DNA of 64,000 bases from Phytohabitans houttuyneae. Its GTDB lineage: Bacteria > Actinomycetota > Actinomycetes > Mycobacteriales > Micromonosporaceae. The translations under genes and the position numbers were made by a program. The DNA is taken from NCBI RefSeq assembly GCF_011764425.1, contig NZ_BLPF01000004.1, positions 186,001 to 250,000 on the forward strand, written 5' to 3'. The first letter of the stretch is position 1. Every line of letters starts with the position of its first letter. The notes beneath the pieces are model-generated. The model did no database searches and was not told the DNA's origin. It saw only the letters and a program-made list of their open reading frames with translations. This document shows positions 17,181 through 26,289 of the stretch, in pieces.

Positions 17181-20074
17181 GGCCGCGCTCCGCTGATCGG
17201 GGCGGCAGGCCGGAGTTGGCGTTCGGCGACGCGGCGGGTCGCCTGGGACGGTTCGGCGTCGCCCAGGTCGGCCAGGCGCTCCTCCAAGCGGCGTAAGGTT
17301 CGCCGCACGGCGTCGGGCCTCTGTTGGCGGCCGTGGATGCGCATGATCCGCTGGTACAGCTCCTCGTTGACCGGGTCCAGCTCGACCGCCTGTTCCAGGG
17401 CGGCGACGGCCTGGTCCGGGTGGTCGGCCTCGAGGATTTCGGCGATGCGCGCGTACACGGACAGGATTTGGTGCCGGTAGGTGGTGGCGTAGTCGACAGC
17501 CCAGGTGTGGTCGCGGCCGTCGGCGAAGTCCCCGCCGTACAAGTCGGCGGCCTGCCGCAGCGCGGCGAGGGCCGCCGTGTCGTCCTCGGCGGTGTTCGCC
17601 TTGTCGATGGCGGTGAGCATCTGCCACAGGTCCACGGCCACGGTTTCGGGGTCGAGGCGGTACCGGCCGGTGGTTTGGTCGTAAACGACGAACATCGGTT
17701 CGTCGCGACCGGTCGACGTACGTAGCACTCGCCGGGTGGTGGTGATGTCGGTGCGGACCCGTTTCACGGCGATGTCTTTGTCGGTGTTGGGGTGCAGGGC
17801 GGCGGCGAGCTGGTCCAGGGTGCGCCCGGCCGGGTGCGCGGCCAGTAGGGCAAGGGCGGTGTAGGAGCCGCTGCGCATCCCGGTGGCGATCGGCCCGGTG
17901 TCGGTGGCGACGGTGACCGGGCCGAGCAACCGCAGCCGGACCAGGGCGGAGCCGTCGCCCGGCTGGACGGGCACCGGTTCGGCCGGCTCGGTGGGTGCCG
18001 CGGCTGGTGCCGGCTTGGTGGGCGGGTCGTCGACGTCGGTGCCGGGCTCCGGGCGGGCCAGGGCGTCGGTGAGCATGCCGAGCACACTGGCGAGGTCGGC
18101 CGCGCCGATGGTGGACAGCCGCACGACCGGGCTCGGCTCCTCGCTCGTGGCGGCGCCGTCGGGGTCGACGTCGACGGTGGGGAAGCCGTCCAGGGCGCCG
18201 AGGATGACCGGGTGCAGGTCCAGGGCGGCGCGGTGGGCGGCGACTGCCCGGAGCCGGGCGGCGTGCCGGTCGGTGGCCTCGACGAGCAGCACGTACGGCG
18301 GTTGTATCTCGGCGTGGTCGGTGCGGGCGTTGAGGTCGGTGATGGTGTCGGCGTCGAAGGTGTCCAGCAGCCGCCTGCGGCCGATCATCTCTTCCTCGGC
18401 ATGCGTCACGGCGGCGGCGGTGTCGGCGAGCACGATGAGCCGCTCTCCGTCGAAGGCGGTGCCGTCGGGGTCTAGGCCCACGGCCGGCGCACCTTCGGGT
18501 AGCAGCCGGGATAGCAGGTCGGCGGTGGTCACCACGACTGGGCGGGCGTCGACGGTGTCGGTTGTGCCGGTGGACAGAGCGGCGGCGAGCAGGGCACGGG
18601 CGGCCGGGACGGCGCCGTCGCCGTGCAGGGCGAGGCCGGTGCCGGGAAGGTCGAACAGGCTTACCTCGGCGCCGTTGGCGTCGAGGCCGATCGGGGCCGG
18701 CGGCGCCGGTTCGGCGGGCCGGTGCTCGGTGTTGGTGCCGAGGTGGCGGCTGCCGATCGTGTCGACGCGGGCGAGGGACGGCGGCACCGGGGCCGGCTGC
18801 GGTGCGGTGCTCACTGGTGCGGGGAAGGTGAGCCGGGCGCGGCGGCGTCGTTGTAGGCGCAGCATGGCGGCGACGGCGGCGATGGTGGCGGCTAGGCCGA
18901 GGCTGACCCATCCCTCGGCGGGCAGCGTGATCCCGGTGTCGGTGTCGTCGGCGTACGGCTGGGCATCCGCCTCGCCGGTCGTGGCGCCCGGCGAATCGGC
19001 GTCTGTGGGCGTGGCCGACGTGGATGGGCTCGACGCCGGGCCGCTGGGCGCCGGCGTACTCGACGCCGAGGTGCTCGGCGCGGCCGTGTTGGGCGCCGGC
19101 GTGGCGCTGGCCGGTGGGGTGGACGGCGGAGTTGACGGGGCGGCGCTCGGGCCACCGCCCGGTGCCGGCTCGGTAGCTCCGGACCCGCCGGGCGCGGGGT
19201 TACTCGGTGGTGGATCGGCCGGGGCAGGGCCGGCCGGTGCCGGTGCGGACTGGCGGGCGGGTAGCGCGAGTACCCACCCCACATGGATCTCGTCGGGGTC
19301 GGTGAGGGCGTAGCCGTTGGCCTGCACGTGCCCCCGGTTGAGCTTGTAGATCTCCCGCCACCGGAAGGGGTCGCCGAGCTTGCGCTCGGCGATGTCCCAC
19401 AGGTTGTCGCCCTTGGCTACGTGGTGGATGCCGCCGGGGGCGTCGCGCGCCCACGCGGGAACGTCCGGGTCGCCAGCATCGGTGGTGACCACGGTGATGC
19501 GGGTGATGAGGTCGGCGGACACGGTAACCGCTGACCGTGGGCCGGCGTTGGTGATGACGTACCCGGCGGGCAACGCGTTCGGCGCAGCGGGGGCGACGGC
19601 GACGGCCGGGTTGCGGGCGGCGGCGTCAGCTGTCCCAGTGGTAGTGCCGGTGACCGTGCGGGCGGCGTCGAACAGCACCGCGCCGACGATCGCACCGACG
19701 AGGACGGCGGCGACCCACTGGATCGGGCCACGCCGCCCCGCCGGTGCGTAGGGCAGGCCCTGCCGGGCGGCCGAGACTGGGGCGGACGCCTCGATGATTT
19801 CAATGGCGGTGTCGCGCAGGAACTGCAACCACAGCACCCAGCCGATCGAGGCCAGCAGCCCGACAATCATCTGATCCGACCACGGGCTCGTGACCGCGCC
19901 GTACAGGTCGGTCAGGCCGGGGAACGCGCCGGCATGGGGCCAGCCGATCCAATCAAGCGGCCAGCCCGCCGAGGCGACCAGCAGCCAGGGCACCCCGACA
20001 GCGAAGCCCGCAAGCACGCCGAACGCCAGCAGGGCGCGCACTAGCCGGGCGAGGAAGGCGACAGCGCGGAACAT
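17177..20074 (-). CDS. LysM and BTAD domain membrane protein of the Tad locus
   Basis: 965 aa. Three N-terminal hydrophobic helices (residues ~8-33, 68-90, 118-140) are followed by a LysM domain at ~217-275 (HHVAKGDNLWDIAERKLGDP...REIYKLNRG) and a ~100-residue Pro/Ala/Ser linker. A fourth helix (WVSLGLAATIAAVAAML) then leads into a large cytosolic region. Residues ~715-950 are an OmpR-type winged helix plus a bacterial transcriptional activator domain (SARP/AfsR-like): RLRLLGPVTVATDTGPIATG ... YGGDFADGRDHTWAVDY ... TPR-like end. A LysM outside the membrane joined to a BTAD inside suggests signalling from the cell wall to transcription. Located next to the pilus genes, it is a plausible regulator of them (inference). 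Confidence 0.85.
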   Translation of the reverse strand: MFRAVAFLARLVRALLAFGVLAGFAVGVPWLLVASAGWPLDWIGWPHAGAFPGLTDLYGAVTSPWSDQMIVGLLASIGWVLWLQFLRDTAIEIIEASAPVSAARQGLPYAPAGRRGPIQWVAAVLVGAIVGAVLFDAARTVTGTTTGTADAAARNPAVAVAPAAPNALPAGYVITNAGPRSAVTVSADLITRITVVTTDAGDPDVPAWARDAPGGIHHVAKGDNLWDIAERKLGDPFRWREIYKLNRGHVQANGYALTDPDEIHVGWVLALPARQSAPAPAGPAPADPPPSNPAPGGSGATEPAPGGGPSAAPSTPPSTPPASATPAPNTAAPSTSASSTPAPSGPASSPSTSATPTDADSPGATTGEADAQPYADDTDTGITLPAEGWVSLGLAATIAAVAAMLRLQRRRRARLTFPAPVSTAPQPAPVPPSLARVDTIGSRHLGTNTEHRPAEPAPPAPIGLDANGAEVSLFDLPGTGLALHGDGAVPAARALLAAALSTGTTDTVDARPVVVTTADLLSRLLPEGAPAVGLDPDGTAFDGERLIVLADTAAAVTHAEEEMIGRRRLLDTFDADTITDLNARTDHAEIQPPYVLLVEATDRHAARLRAVAAHRAALDLHPVILGALDGFPTVDVDPDGAATSEEPSPVVRLSTIGAADLASVLGMLTDALARPEPGTDVDDPPTKPAPAAAPTEPAEPVPVQPGDGSALVRLRLLGPVTVATDTGPIATGMRSGSYTALALLAAHPAGRTLDQLAAALHPNTDKDIAVKRVRTDITTTRRVLRTSTGRDEPMFVVYDQTTGRYRLDPETVAVDLWQMLTAIDKANTAEDDTAALAALRQAADLYGGDFADGRDHTWAVDYATTYRHQILSVYARIAEILEADHPDQAVAALEQAVELDPVNEELYQRIMRIHGRQQRPDAVRRTLRRLEERLADLGDAEPSQATRRVAERQLRPAAPISGARP

Positions 20075-20104
20075 GGCGCGGGTACTCCTCTCCAGACGCT
20101 CGGG

Positions 20105-20602
20105 TCAGGTGGTGGGACCGGTGACGCCCTGCACAGCGGTCGCCGTGGCCGAGGCCGACACGGCGAGCTGCCGCACACCGACGATCTGCAGCAGCTGCGT
20201 GTCGCTGGTCCGCCGCACCGTCACGGTGACGGTCGTTACGGTGGCGGTGGCCTCGCCTTCGACGCCGGCCGAGGTCAGCCACGCCCGCGCCGCCGAGGCG
20301 GCGCGGTCCGGGTCGAGCTCGGCGACGTTGCTGGTGCGGTACTTGTACAGATCCAGTTCCTGCGCCCCGGCCCGCGCCGCCGCCTGCGCGATGTCCAGAG
20401 CGCGGACCTTCTCCGACAACGCCAGCCCGGCGTCAAGGACCAGCCCGGCCACCGCGAGCAGCGCAATCGTGATAAGCACCGCGAAGGGGGTCACCTGACC
20501 GGCGTCACCGCCGGTACGCTCGCGCAGCCTTCGCCACGCCCAGCCGGTCCGCGACCGGAGGACGCGGGCTATCGACCAACGTTGGCCCGCGTGGCGGCTC
20601 AT
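20105..20602 (-). CDS. TadG-like pilus assembly protein
   Basis: 165 aa from the ATG of MSRHAGQRWS. Residues ~30-65 hold the TadE/TadG-type prepilin-like segment GGDAGQVTPFAVLITIALLA followed by a hydrophobic helix. A short periplasmic-side domain with beta-rich ATATVTTVTVTVRR follows. It is far shorter than proteobacterial TadG, as usual in actinobacteria. ATGA overlap with the gene upstream places it in the pilus operon. Confidence 0.75.
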   Translation of the reverse strand: MSRHAGQRWSIARVLRSRTGWAWRRLRERTGGDAGQVTPFAVLITIALLAVAGLVLDAGLALSEKVRALDIAQAAARAGAQELDLYKYRTSNVAELDPDRAASAARAWLTSAGVEGEATATVTTVTVTVRRTSDTQLLQIVGVRQLAVSASATATAVQGVTGPTT

Positions 20603-20901
20603 GAGACGGACCCGACCACGACTATGACGAGGGCGGCGGCGAGCACGAGCGCGGCGACCGCTGTCCACAGCACTTGCGGTGGGGGCGGTCCAGGCGTAGC
20701 TGCTAATGCCCCGGCCAAGTCGAACAGAGCGCGCTGTGTCTGCGGATCGTCGTTGAGGAGCGCCCGGTAGTCTTCGCCCCACTTGGGATCATCGACGCTG
20801 GCGGCGACATCGGCGAGATACGCGGCAAACCTGGCCTCAGCCTCAGCGCTAGCCGGGACGGCCGGCGGCTCGGGAACAGTGGAAGTCATCGTCGGCTCCA
20901 T
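20599..20901 (-). CDS. small tail-anchored membrane protein of the pilus operon
   Basis: 100 aa; MTSTVPEP four codons in is an alternative start. An acidic soluble N-terminal part carries RFAAYLADVAASVDDPKWGE. It ends in a hydrophobic helix (VLWTAVAALVLAAALVIVVV). No known domain. Lying between TadE-like and TadG-like genes with 4-nt and 0-nt spacing, it is likely a pilus accessory protein. Confidence 0.65.
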   Translation of the reverse strand: MEPTMTSTVPEPPAVPASAEAEARFAAYLADVAASVDDPKWGEDYRALLNDDPQTQRALFDLAGALAATPGPPPPQVLWTAVAALVLAAALVIVVVGSVS

Positions 20902-21438
20902 TCACACAAACGCAGGGCCGTGGTGACGATCAGTTGATGCGGCTGGGCGGCCAGACCGGTCAGCATTCGCCAATCCGAGAGCTACGCCGCGCCATGCGTC
21001 GACAGGCGAGGTCGCCGATGCCTGCACCGTCCGGGAGCCGGGGACGGACAGCAATGCGAGATCGGCTAGCGGGACCGTGCACGAGACAGTGACGGTGACC
21101 GCGCCGCCGGGGCGTAGCCCGCCGGTCGAAACGGTGACGGTGACCTGTCGGCAGGTGACACCTCGGGCGGCGAGGGTGTCCCGGGCAGTGCGGTCGGCCT
21201 CCACGCGGGCGGCAGCCTCGCTGCGGGCGATGGAGGCGGACCGGGCCGCGGCGCTGGCAGCGGCCTGCAGGTCGATCTGCGCGGACACCAGCCGTCCACA
21301 CAGGACGACGAGCATCAGCACGGCGACGAGCAGCGGGGTGACCAGCACCGCTTCGGCAGTGCTGGACCCCGCGTCACCAGCGGCGGTCAGGCGCCGCAGC
21401 CGGCCAGTCAGCCCAGCGCGTACTCGTGCCAGCATCAC
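20902..21438 (-). CDS. TadE-like pseudopilin
   Basis: 178 aa. After a basic N terminus, GDAGSSTAEAVLVTPLLVAV is a TadE-type prepilin-like sequence: a small residue, then S-T-A-E and a hydrophobic helix with Glu near +5. A periplasmic domain with two cysteines (GVTCRQVTVTV, TVTVSCTVPLADL) follows and may form a disulfide. Overlaps the second TadE gene by 4 nt. Confidence 0.8.
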   Translation of the reverse strand: MMLARVRAGLTGRLRRLTAAGDAGSSTAEAVLVTPLLVAVLMLVVLCGRLVSAQIDLQAAASAAARSASIARSEAAARVEADRTARDTLAARGVTCRQVTVTVSTGGLRPGGAVTVTVSCTVPLADLALLSVPGSRTVQASATSPVDAWRGVALGLANADRSGRPAASTDRHHGPAFV

Positions 21439-21935
21439 TGCGTCCCTTCGGTTCCGGTCGCGGTGTCGGGCACGAACCGTTCCACCGGCCGGACCACGAC
21501 GGCGCGAACCGTCCAGTTGATCCCGGGGACCACGGTGGCGGCGGTCCCGACGATCTCGACGCGAACCTCGGTGGCGGTGCGGGTGACCGATACCGACGGG
21601 TTCTTGAGCACGCCGTCACCGATCGCGGCGAGGGTCTGTCCGCCCGCGTCGTGGCCGGCGGCGGCGCTTGATTGGTAGGCGGCGGCAGCGTTCGCGGCAC
21701 GGGTCGCGGCGGCCTGGGCGACGTGCGTGGCGTGCCACGCCACCCCTGCTTGGAAGACGAACATGACGATGAGCAGCAGCAGCGGCATGGCGATGACCAG
21801 CTCGGCCGTGGCCGTGCCGGAGTCGGGGCGGGCGGTCAGGCGCGGCCAGCGGGCGCGCAGCCGCCTGGCCACGCCGAGCGCTGGGGAGGGTGGGCGCTCG
21901 ACGCGGTGACTTGGGGACGCGCTTGTCACAATCAT
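21435..21935 (-). CDS. TadE-like pseudopilin
   Basis: 166 aa. SGTATAELVIAMPLLLLIVM is the TadE-type motif and membrane helix at residues ~40-65. The extracellular part is Ala-rich, then beta-like (VTRTATEVRVEIVGTAATVV). Minor pilins of this type are thought to assemble the Flp pilus tip or base. The tandem TadE-TadE arrangement with ATGA overlap is typical of actinobacterial tad loci. Confidence 0.8.
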   Translation of the reverse strand: MIVTSASPSHRVERPPSPALGVARRLRARWPRLTARPDSGTATAELVIAMPLLLLIVMFVFQAGVAWHATHVAQAAATRAANAAAAYQSSAAAGHDAGGQTLAAIGDGVLKNPSVSVTRTATEVRVEIVGTAATVVPGINWTVRAVVVRPVERFVPDTATGTEGTQ

Positions 21936-21941
21936 TGACGG

Positions 21942-22130
21942 TCACAAATTGATGCTGTTGGCCTTGCCGATGACCTTGAGCGCGATGATGCCGACGACCA
22001 CCACGGCCAGGCTCACCAGCAGCGCGGTGACCAGGACGGCCTCGGTGGAGTAGCCGGCGTCCTTGGTGTCGCGGACCGCTTGCCAGCGGTGCCGCAGTTC
22101 GGCGGCCAGGTAGGCGAGGAGAGCGGACAT
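21942..22130 (-). CDS. Flp-type pilin (small membrane prepilin)
   Basis: 62 aa from the ATG of MSALLAYLAAE, with GGAGG 8 nt upstream. Residues ~29-55 (DAGYSTEAVLVTALLVSLAV) carry the Gly...Thr-Glu processing pattern of Flp/class III prepilins, followed by the hydrophobic helix and a short tail. It is probably the structural pilin: the smallest protein of the locus, placed between TadC and TadE. Cleavage would need a TadV-type peptidase, which is not in this window. Confidence 0.7.
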   Translation of the reverse strand: MSALLAYLAAELRHRWQAVRDTKDAGYSTEAVLVTALLVSLAVVVVGIIALKVIGKANSINL

Positions 22131-22205
22131 GGCGGTGTTCCTCCAATGCGGTTCGCCCGGCGCGAGAAGAGTCGGGTCTTTCGGATTCGTGAACTCGCGG
22201 CACAC

Positions 22206-23101
22206 CTACAGCCCGCCGAGTACGGCGGCCAGTGCGGGATAACCGAGGAAGATCAAGAAGCCGGCGAACAAGGCGACGATGGGCATGGCCATGCGTTCGG
22301 TGGCGGCGTTGGCTTCGCCTTCGGCGTCGGTGAGCCGCCGTTCCCGCATGGATACCGCTCGGGATCGCAGCGAGGCGCGTACTTTGGCGCCTTCGGTGCC
22401 GGCTAGCCCGACGGTGGCGGCGAGTTGGACCAGCTCGGGCACCGCAATACGCCGGCCGAGGATCGCGAGGATGTCCCACGGCGGTACGCGGGCCAGTCGG
22501 GCCTCGGCCAGGGCGTAGCGCAGTTCGGTGTAGGCGGGCCCGGACCCTACTTTGGCGGCCTCGTCGAGGGCCTGGTCAACCCCGGAGCCGGCGGCCAGGC
22601 TGATGACCACGAGGTCCAGGAACGAGCTGAGCGCGTCGCGGAACGCGGCCCGGTACTTGGCCGCCTCGCTGCGCACCGACAGTTCCGGGGCCAGGAACCC
22701 GGCCGCACCGAGCACCAGCGACCCGCCGACGGGCAGTCCGAGTCCGGGGTGGACATCCGCGAGGTAGAACAGGGTCGCGGCCGCTGGGGGAGCAGCAGCC
22801 CGAAGACGGCGGCGGTTGCCTGCTCGGCCAGGTGCACCTCGACCGGCTTGTCCAGCGTGCCTAGGTCCCGCCGGGTACTGGCGGTGGGTAGCCCGACCCG
22901 GCGTAGCCACTTCACCGCCGGTCGACCCCACCGCGCCGCCCAGCCATGGACCTGTTCAGCCTCGACGGCGGGCAGTGGGGTGAGCCCGTACGGGGCGTCC
23001 AGGGCCTTGTCCAGGCGCGGCGGGCGCGGGAACAGGCCCACCACGATCAGCCAAAGCCCCACGCCAGTGCCGGCCCCGAGCAGCAACACCAGACCGGTCA
23101 C
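22206..23101 (-). CDS. tadC: TadC, type II secretion system F-domain protein, frameshifted
   Basis: The 5' part (MTGLVLLLGAGTGVGLWLIV ... QATAAVFGLLLP) and the 3' part (ATLFYLADVHPGLGLPVGGS ... FLIFLGYPALAAVLGGL) are in different frames. They join seamlessly if the G5 run at 22786-22790 had one more base, giving ~298 aa. The 3' part has the T2SSF core (SSFLDLVVISLAAGSGVDQA ... ELVQLAATVGLAGTEGAKVR) with membrane helices at the end. TadC pairs with TadB as the inner-membrane platform of the Flp pilus. ATGA overlap with tadB. Confidence 0.8.
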
Positions 23102-24006
23102 GACGGCACCACCTCCGGCTCGTCGGCCGAGTCGCCGACCCCGGCCAAGATGCGAGTGATGTCACGGTCGCGCATGAGCACGGTCAGCCACCAAAACGCC
23201 AGACCGAAGCAGGCTCCGGCAACCAGCAGCACCAGCTGCCCGGTCGGGGTGTCGAACGGGCGTAGGTAGCCCCGGTTGAGCAGGGCGAGCAGGCCGGCCA
23301 TGGCGAGGGTGGTTCCGACGATCACCCGGGCGGAGGTGCGGTTGCGGCGGCGGCCGGCGGCGACCCGTTGCCGGGAGGCCACCTTCGCCCGCGCGGAGGC
23401 GGCCAGCTCACCCAGCACCTCACCGAGCTGCCCGGCACTGCCCCGCGCCGCCATCAGCAGCCCGGCGACGACAAGGTCGGCAGTGGGGTCACCCAACTCG
23501 GTGGCGAACGCCTGCAACGCGTCCCGCAGCCGCCACCCGCGTTGCAGCCGGACGGCGAGCCGGGTCACCTCGTCACGGATCGGCTCCGGCGCTTCGATCG
23601 CGGAGGCCATCAGCGACTGCTCCAGCCCGGAGGCGCCGGACAGGTTGTCCCGCAACGCCTCGGTCCACACCGCGACGGCATCGACCCGGGCAACCCGCCG
23701 GGCATGGCCCCCGTCCGGGCCGATGATCTGCGGCAGCACCCAGGCCGCGACGGCGGACAGGGCAGCGGCCACCGGCCAGCGGGTCACCACACCCACCAGC
23801 ACGCCAACCGCCAGACATCCGGCCAGCCGGCGCCGGTCGACCGGCCCACGGGCCGAGGTGAACCTCGACCACCACGAGGACGACTCATCCACGCCCGGCG
23901 GGTCCGGGTCGCGTCCGGTCAGCCCGACCGCGACCAGCAGCAAACCAAGCCCGGTGCCCAGCCCGAGCAGCGCCGCGACAGGCAACGTCAACACCATGCC
24001 AGCCAC
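23098..24006 (-). CDS. tadB: TadB, type II secretion system F-domain protein
   Basis: 302 aa (or 299 from Met4). N-terminal helices (MVLTLPVAALLGLGTGLGLL; LAVGVLVGVVTRW; ALSAVAAWVLPQI) precede the T2SSF domain at residues ~110-235 (WTEALRDNLSGASGLEQSLM ... GGLRDALQAFA-like ... LGEVLGELAASARAKVASRQ). Two C-terminal helices finish it. Forms the membrane platform on which the ATPase acts. Overlaps tadC by 4 nt and follows tadA by 28 nt. Confidence 0.85.
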   Translation of the reverse strand: MAGMVLTLPVAALLGLGTGLGLLLVAVGLTGRDPDPPGVDESSSWWSRFTSARGPVDRRRLAGCLAVGVLVGVVTRWPVAAALSAVAAWVLPQIIGPDGGHARRVARVDAVAVWTEALRDNLSGASGLEQSLMASAIEAPEPIRDEVTRLAVRLQRGWRLRDALQAFATELGDPTADLVVAGLLMAARGSAGQLGEVLGELAASARAKVASRQRVAAGRRRNRTSARVIVGTTLAMAGLLALLNRGYLRPFDTPTGQLVLLVAGACFGLAFWWLTVLMRDRDITRILAGVGDSADEPEVVPS

Positions 24007-24034
24007 CCCCGGCCGTGCGAGCGAGCCGGGCCTG

Positions 24035-25477
24035 TCATTGCTGGCCCCACGTCGTCGTGGTGTCCCACCAGCCCTGCCGGCGTTGCAGCAGCCCCGGGTC
24101 GAAGCCGTGGTAGACCAGCTTCTCCATCAGGCCGGTGGACGGCGGCGCCCCGGGCACCGCCCGCCCATCCGGTCCAGGCCGGAAGACCTCGTTCGAGGCG
24201 ACCTGCAGGCCGTCCGCGTCGACGACCTCGCGGACGCTGGTAACGAACCGCCGCCCGTCGAGGGTGAGCCGAAGCTGGATGACCAAATGCAAACCTTCGG
24301 CGATGTGCAGGTTCGTCGTCGCCTGCTCCAACCGTTCGGGACTTTGCGCGGCGTACAGGGCGAGCTTGCGGAACACGCCGACGCTGGACGAGGCGTGGAT
24401 CGTCGACATCGAGCCGTCGTTGCCCTGCGACATAGCGTTCAACAACGGGATCACTTCGTCACCGCGGACCTCGCCCACGAACACCCGCGACGGCGACATC
24501 CGCAGCCCGTTACGGAACAGCATCGCCATCGTCACGGCACCTTCGCCTTCGACGTTCGCGTCCCGGGCCTGCATCGCGACCACGTTCGGGTGACGCTGCT
24601 TGTCCGCGTCGAAGCCGAGCTCGTAGGTATCCTCGATCGTGACCAGCCGCTCGTATGGCGGGATGGCGGAGGCGAGCCCGCGCAGGAACGTGGTCTTGCC
24701 GGCATTGGTCGGCCCACCCGCGACCATGTTCAACCGAGCCGCCACCGCCGCCCGTAGAAACTCGGCCAGGGCGGCGTCGATCGCGCCGAGCTGGAGTAGC
24801 TCGGGCAGGGTCATGGTCATGAACCGGTGCCGCCGGATCGACAGCGAGGGCCGCCTGGTCACGTCCATCACCGCGTTCAACCTGGACCCGTCCGGCAGCT
24901 GCAAGTTCAACATCGGTGCGGCACGGTCCCAGCGCCGCTCCTCATTACCAGTCCGCGCCGCCAGCACACGAACCAGCTCGACCATTTCCTCGTCGGAGTC
25001 GGCGATCGGGGCGACGCGTTGCTCCTGGTTGCCGGTGAAGGTGACGAAGACCTGGTCGCAGCCGTTGGCGACGATGCCCTCCACGTCTGGGCTGTTCAGC
25101 CACGGCTGCAAGCCACCGGCGCCCAGCAGCGTGTTGGTGACCGTGCGGGAGATGCGGGACTCGACCTGAGGATGCAGTCGCGCCCGGCCGCCGTCCATTT
25201 CGTCGGTGCCATACACGTCGAGCGCCTCGGTGACCAGGCGGCGGGTCAGCGCGTCCCGCTCCTGCGTGGGCATAGGCGTGCCGGTGGCGGTCTCGTGGGC
25301 GCGGGTGGCGCGGGTCAGCTGCTTGGCCACATCCTGGCGGATGCGGCGGACCAACGCCGCCTCGCCGCTTGGGTCGATGTCGCCGGTGGCCGAGTCGGGG
25401 TAGCCGTCCGGTCGGTGACCGTTGACCGTGCGCAGGCTTGCCTTGGCGACCGGGAACGCGGCGAACGGCTGGCTCAT
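24035..25477 (-). CDS. tadA: TadA/CpaF pilus assembly ATPase
   Basis: 480 aa from the ATG overlapping the previous stop (ATGA). CpaF-type secretion ATPase: N-terminal domain with LLGAGGLQPWLNSPDVEGIV, Walker A AGGPTNAGKTTFLR at ~253-266, Asp box LVTIEDTYELGF, Walker B RVFVGEVRGDEV, and the His box SMSTIHASSSVGV. Drives pilin extrusion through TadB/TadC. All catalytic motifs are intact. Confidence 0.9.
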   Translation of the reverse strand: MSQPFAAFPVAKASLRTVNGHRPDGYPDSATGDIDPSGEAALVRRIRQDVAKQLTRATRAHETATGTPMPTQERDALTRRLVTEALDVYGTDEMDGGRARLHPQVESRISRTVTNTLLGAGGLQPWLNSPDVEGIVANGCDQVFVTFTGNQEQRVAPIADSDEEMVELVRVLAARTGNEERRWDRAAPMLNLQLPDGSRLNAVMDVTRRPSLSIRRHRFMTMTLPELLQLGAIDAALAEFLRAAVAARLNMVAGGPTNAGKTTFLRGLASAIPPYERLVTIEDTYELGFDADKQRHPNVVAMQARDANVEGEGAVTMAMLFRNGLRMSPSRVFVGEVRGDEVIPLLNAMSQGNDGSMSTIHASSSVGVFRKLALYAAQSPERLEQATTNLHIAEGLHLVIQLRLTLDGRRFVTSVREVVDADGLQVASNEVFRPGPDGRAVPGAPPSTGLMEKLVYHGFDPGLLQRRQGWWDTTTTWGQQ

Positions 25478-26286
25478 CGGCGGGCCTCCGTCCTCGAGCG
25501 CGGGTCTTGACGGGCCGCGGTGCGCAGGAGCGGCGCCAGGTCGCCCAGCAGTCGATCCACGGCGACCAGCAGCGGCAGACGCCGCCACCGGCGCCCTGGG
25601 GCGAGGTCACCGTCGAGGACGCCGGCCGCCCGCCGATCGTGCGGCAGCGGCCCGGTGACCATCAGCAGCTCAGGGTCACGTGCCAGTTCGTCAGCCACGT
25701 AGCGGGTCAGCCAGTCTGCGACCTCATTGGCCGAGTACGCCCCGCCCGGGGTCAACGCGACCACCAGCCGGCCGACGGTCAGGTCAACCAGGTCGGCCAG
25801 TTGCTCCCTGAGGTGGGCCAGTTCGTCGGCGCGGGGGCGGGCCAGCACCATCACTACGTCTGAGGCGGCCAGCAGCGGCCGGGCCGGCGAGCCGGCATCC
25901 AGCCGGCCGCAGTCGGCCACGACCAGGCGGTCCGGCGGATTGAGGGCGGCCTGGCCAGGTCGGGTCAGCTCCGGTAGCGCGGCCCGGGTCTGCGCCCCAC
26001 CGGCCGGGGCGACCACCACCTCCACCGCCTGGTCGCGCACGTGCAACTGCTGCGCGCCGGCGGTGAACACTTCGCTGGTGCCTGCCTTCGGGCCGCGTGC
26101 GGCGGCGGCGAGGTCGACCACGCTCGGCCGCGCGGTCAGCCGGTGGCGGTGCATCAGGTCACCACCGGATGGGTCACACTCCACCAACACCGGGCGGGCC
26201 TGTGCCGGCGCGGCGAGGGCGGCGGCGAGTGCGGTGGTGGTGGCTCCGCCGTGTCCTTTGACGTAGGTGATCGTCAACAGCGCCAT
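25474..26286 (-). CDS. CpaE/TadZ-like MinD/ParA-family protein
   Basis: 270 aa. MALLTITYVKGHGGATTTAL is a divergent deviant Walker A: the signature Lys before Thr is replaced by Ala (GHGGATTT instead of GG.GKTT), though an early Lys remains. LVECDPSGGDLMHRH and RLVVADCGRLDAG match ParA-type switch regions. TadZ/CpaE proteins place the pilus machine at its site, and atypical Walker A motifs are common among them. Operon position between CpaB and TadA supports this. Confidence 0.75.
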   Translation of the reverse strand: MALLTITYVKGHGGATTTALAAALAAPAQARPVLVECDPSGGDLMHRHRLTARPSVVDLAAAARGPKAGTSEVFTAGAQQLHVRDQAVEVVVAPAGGAQTRAALPELTRPGQAALNPPDRLVVADCGRLDAGSPARPLLAASDVVMVLARPRADELAHLREQLADLVDLTVGRLVVALTPGGAYSANEVADWLTRYVADELARDPELLMVTGPLPHDRRAAGVLDGDLAPGRRWRRLPLLVAVDRLLGDLAPLLRTAARQDPRSRTEARR

Positions 26287-26289
26287 CTG

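Noticed and set aside
17103-18911. 602-codon minus-strand ORF in a second frame of the LysM-BTAD gene
   Set aside because: Pro/Arg/Ala-only composition typical of a GC-rich shadow; the overlapping frame has clear domains.
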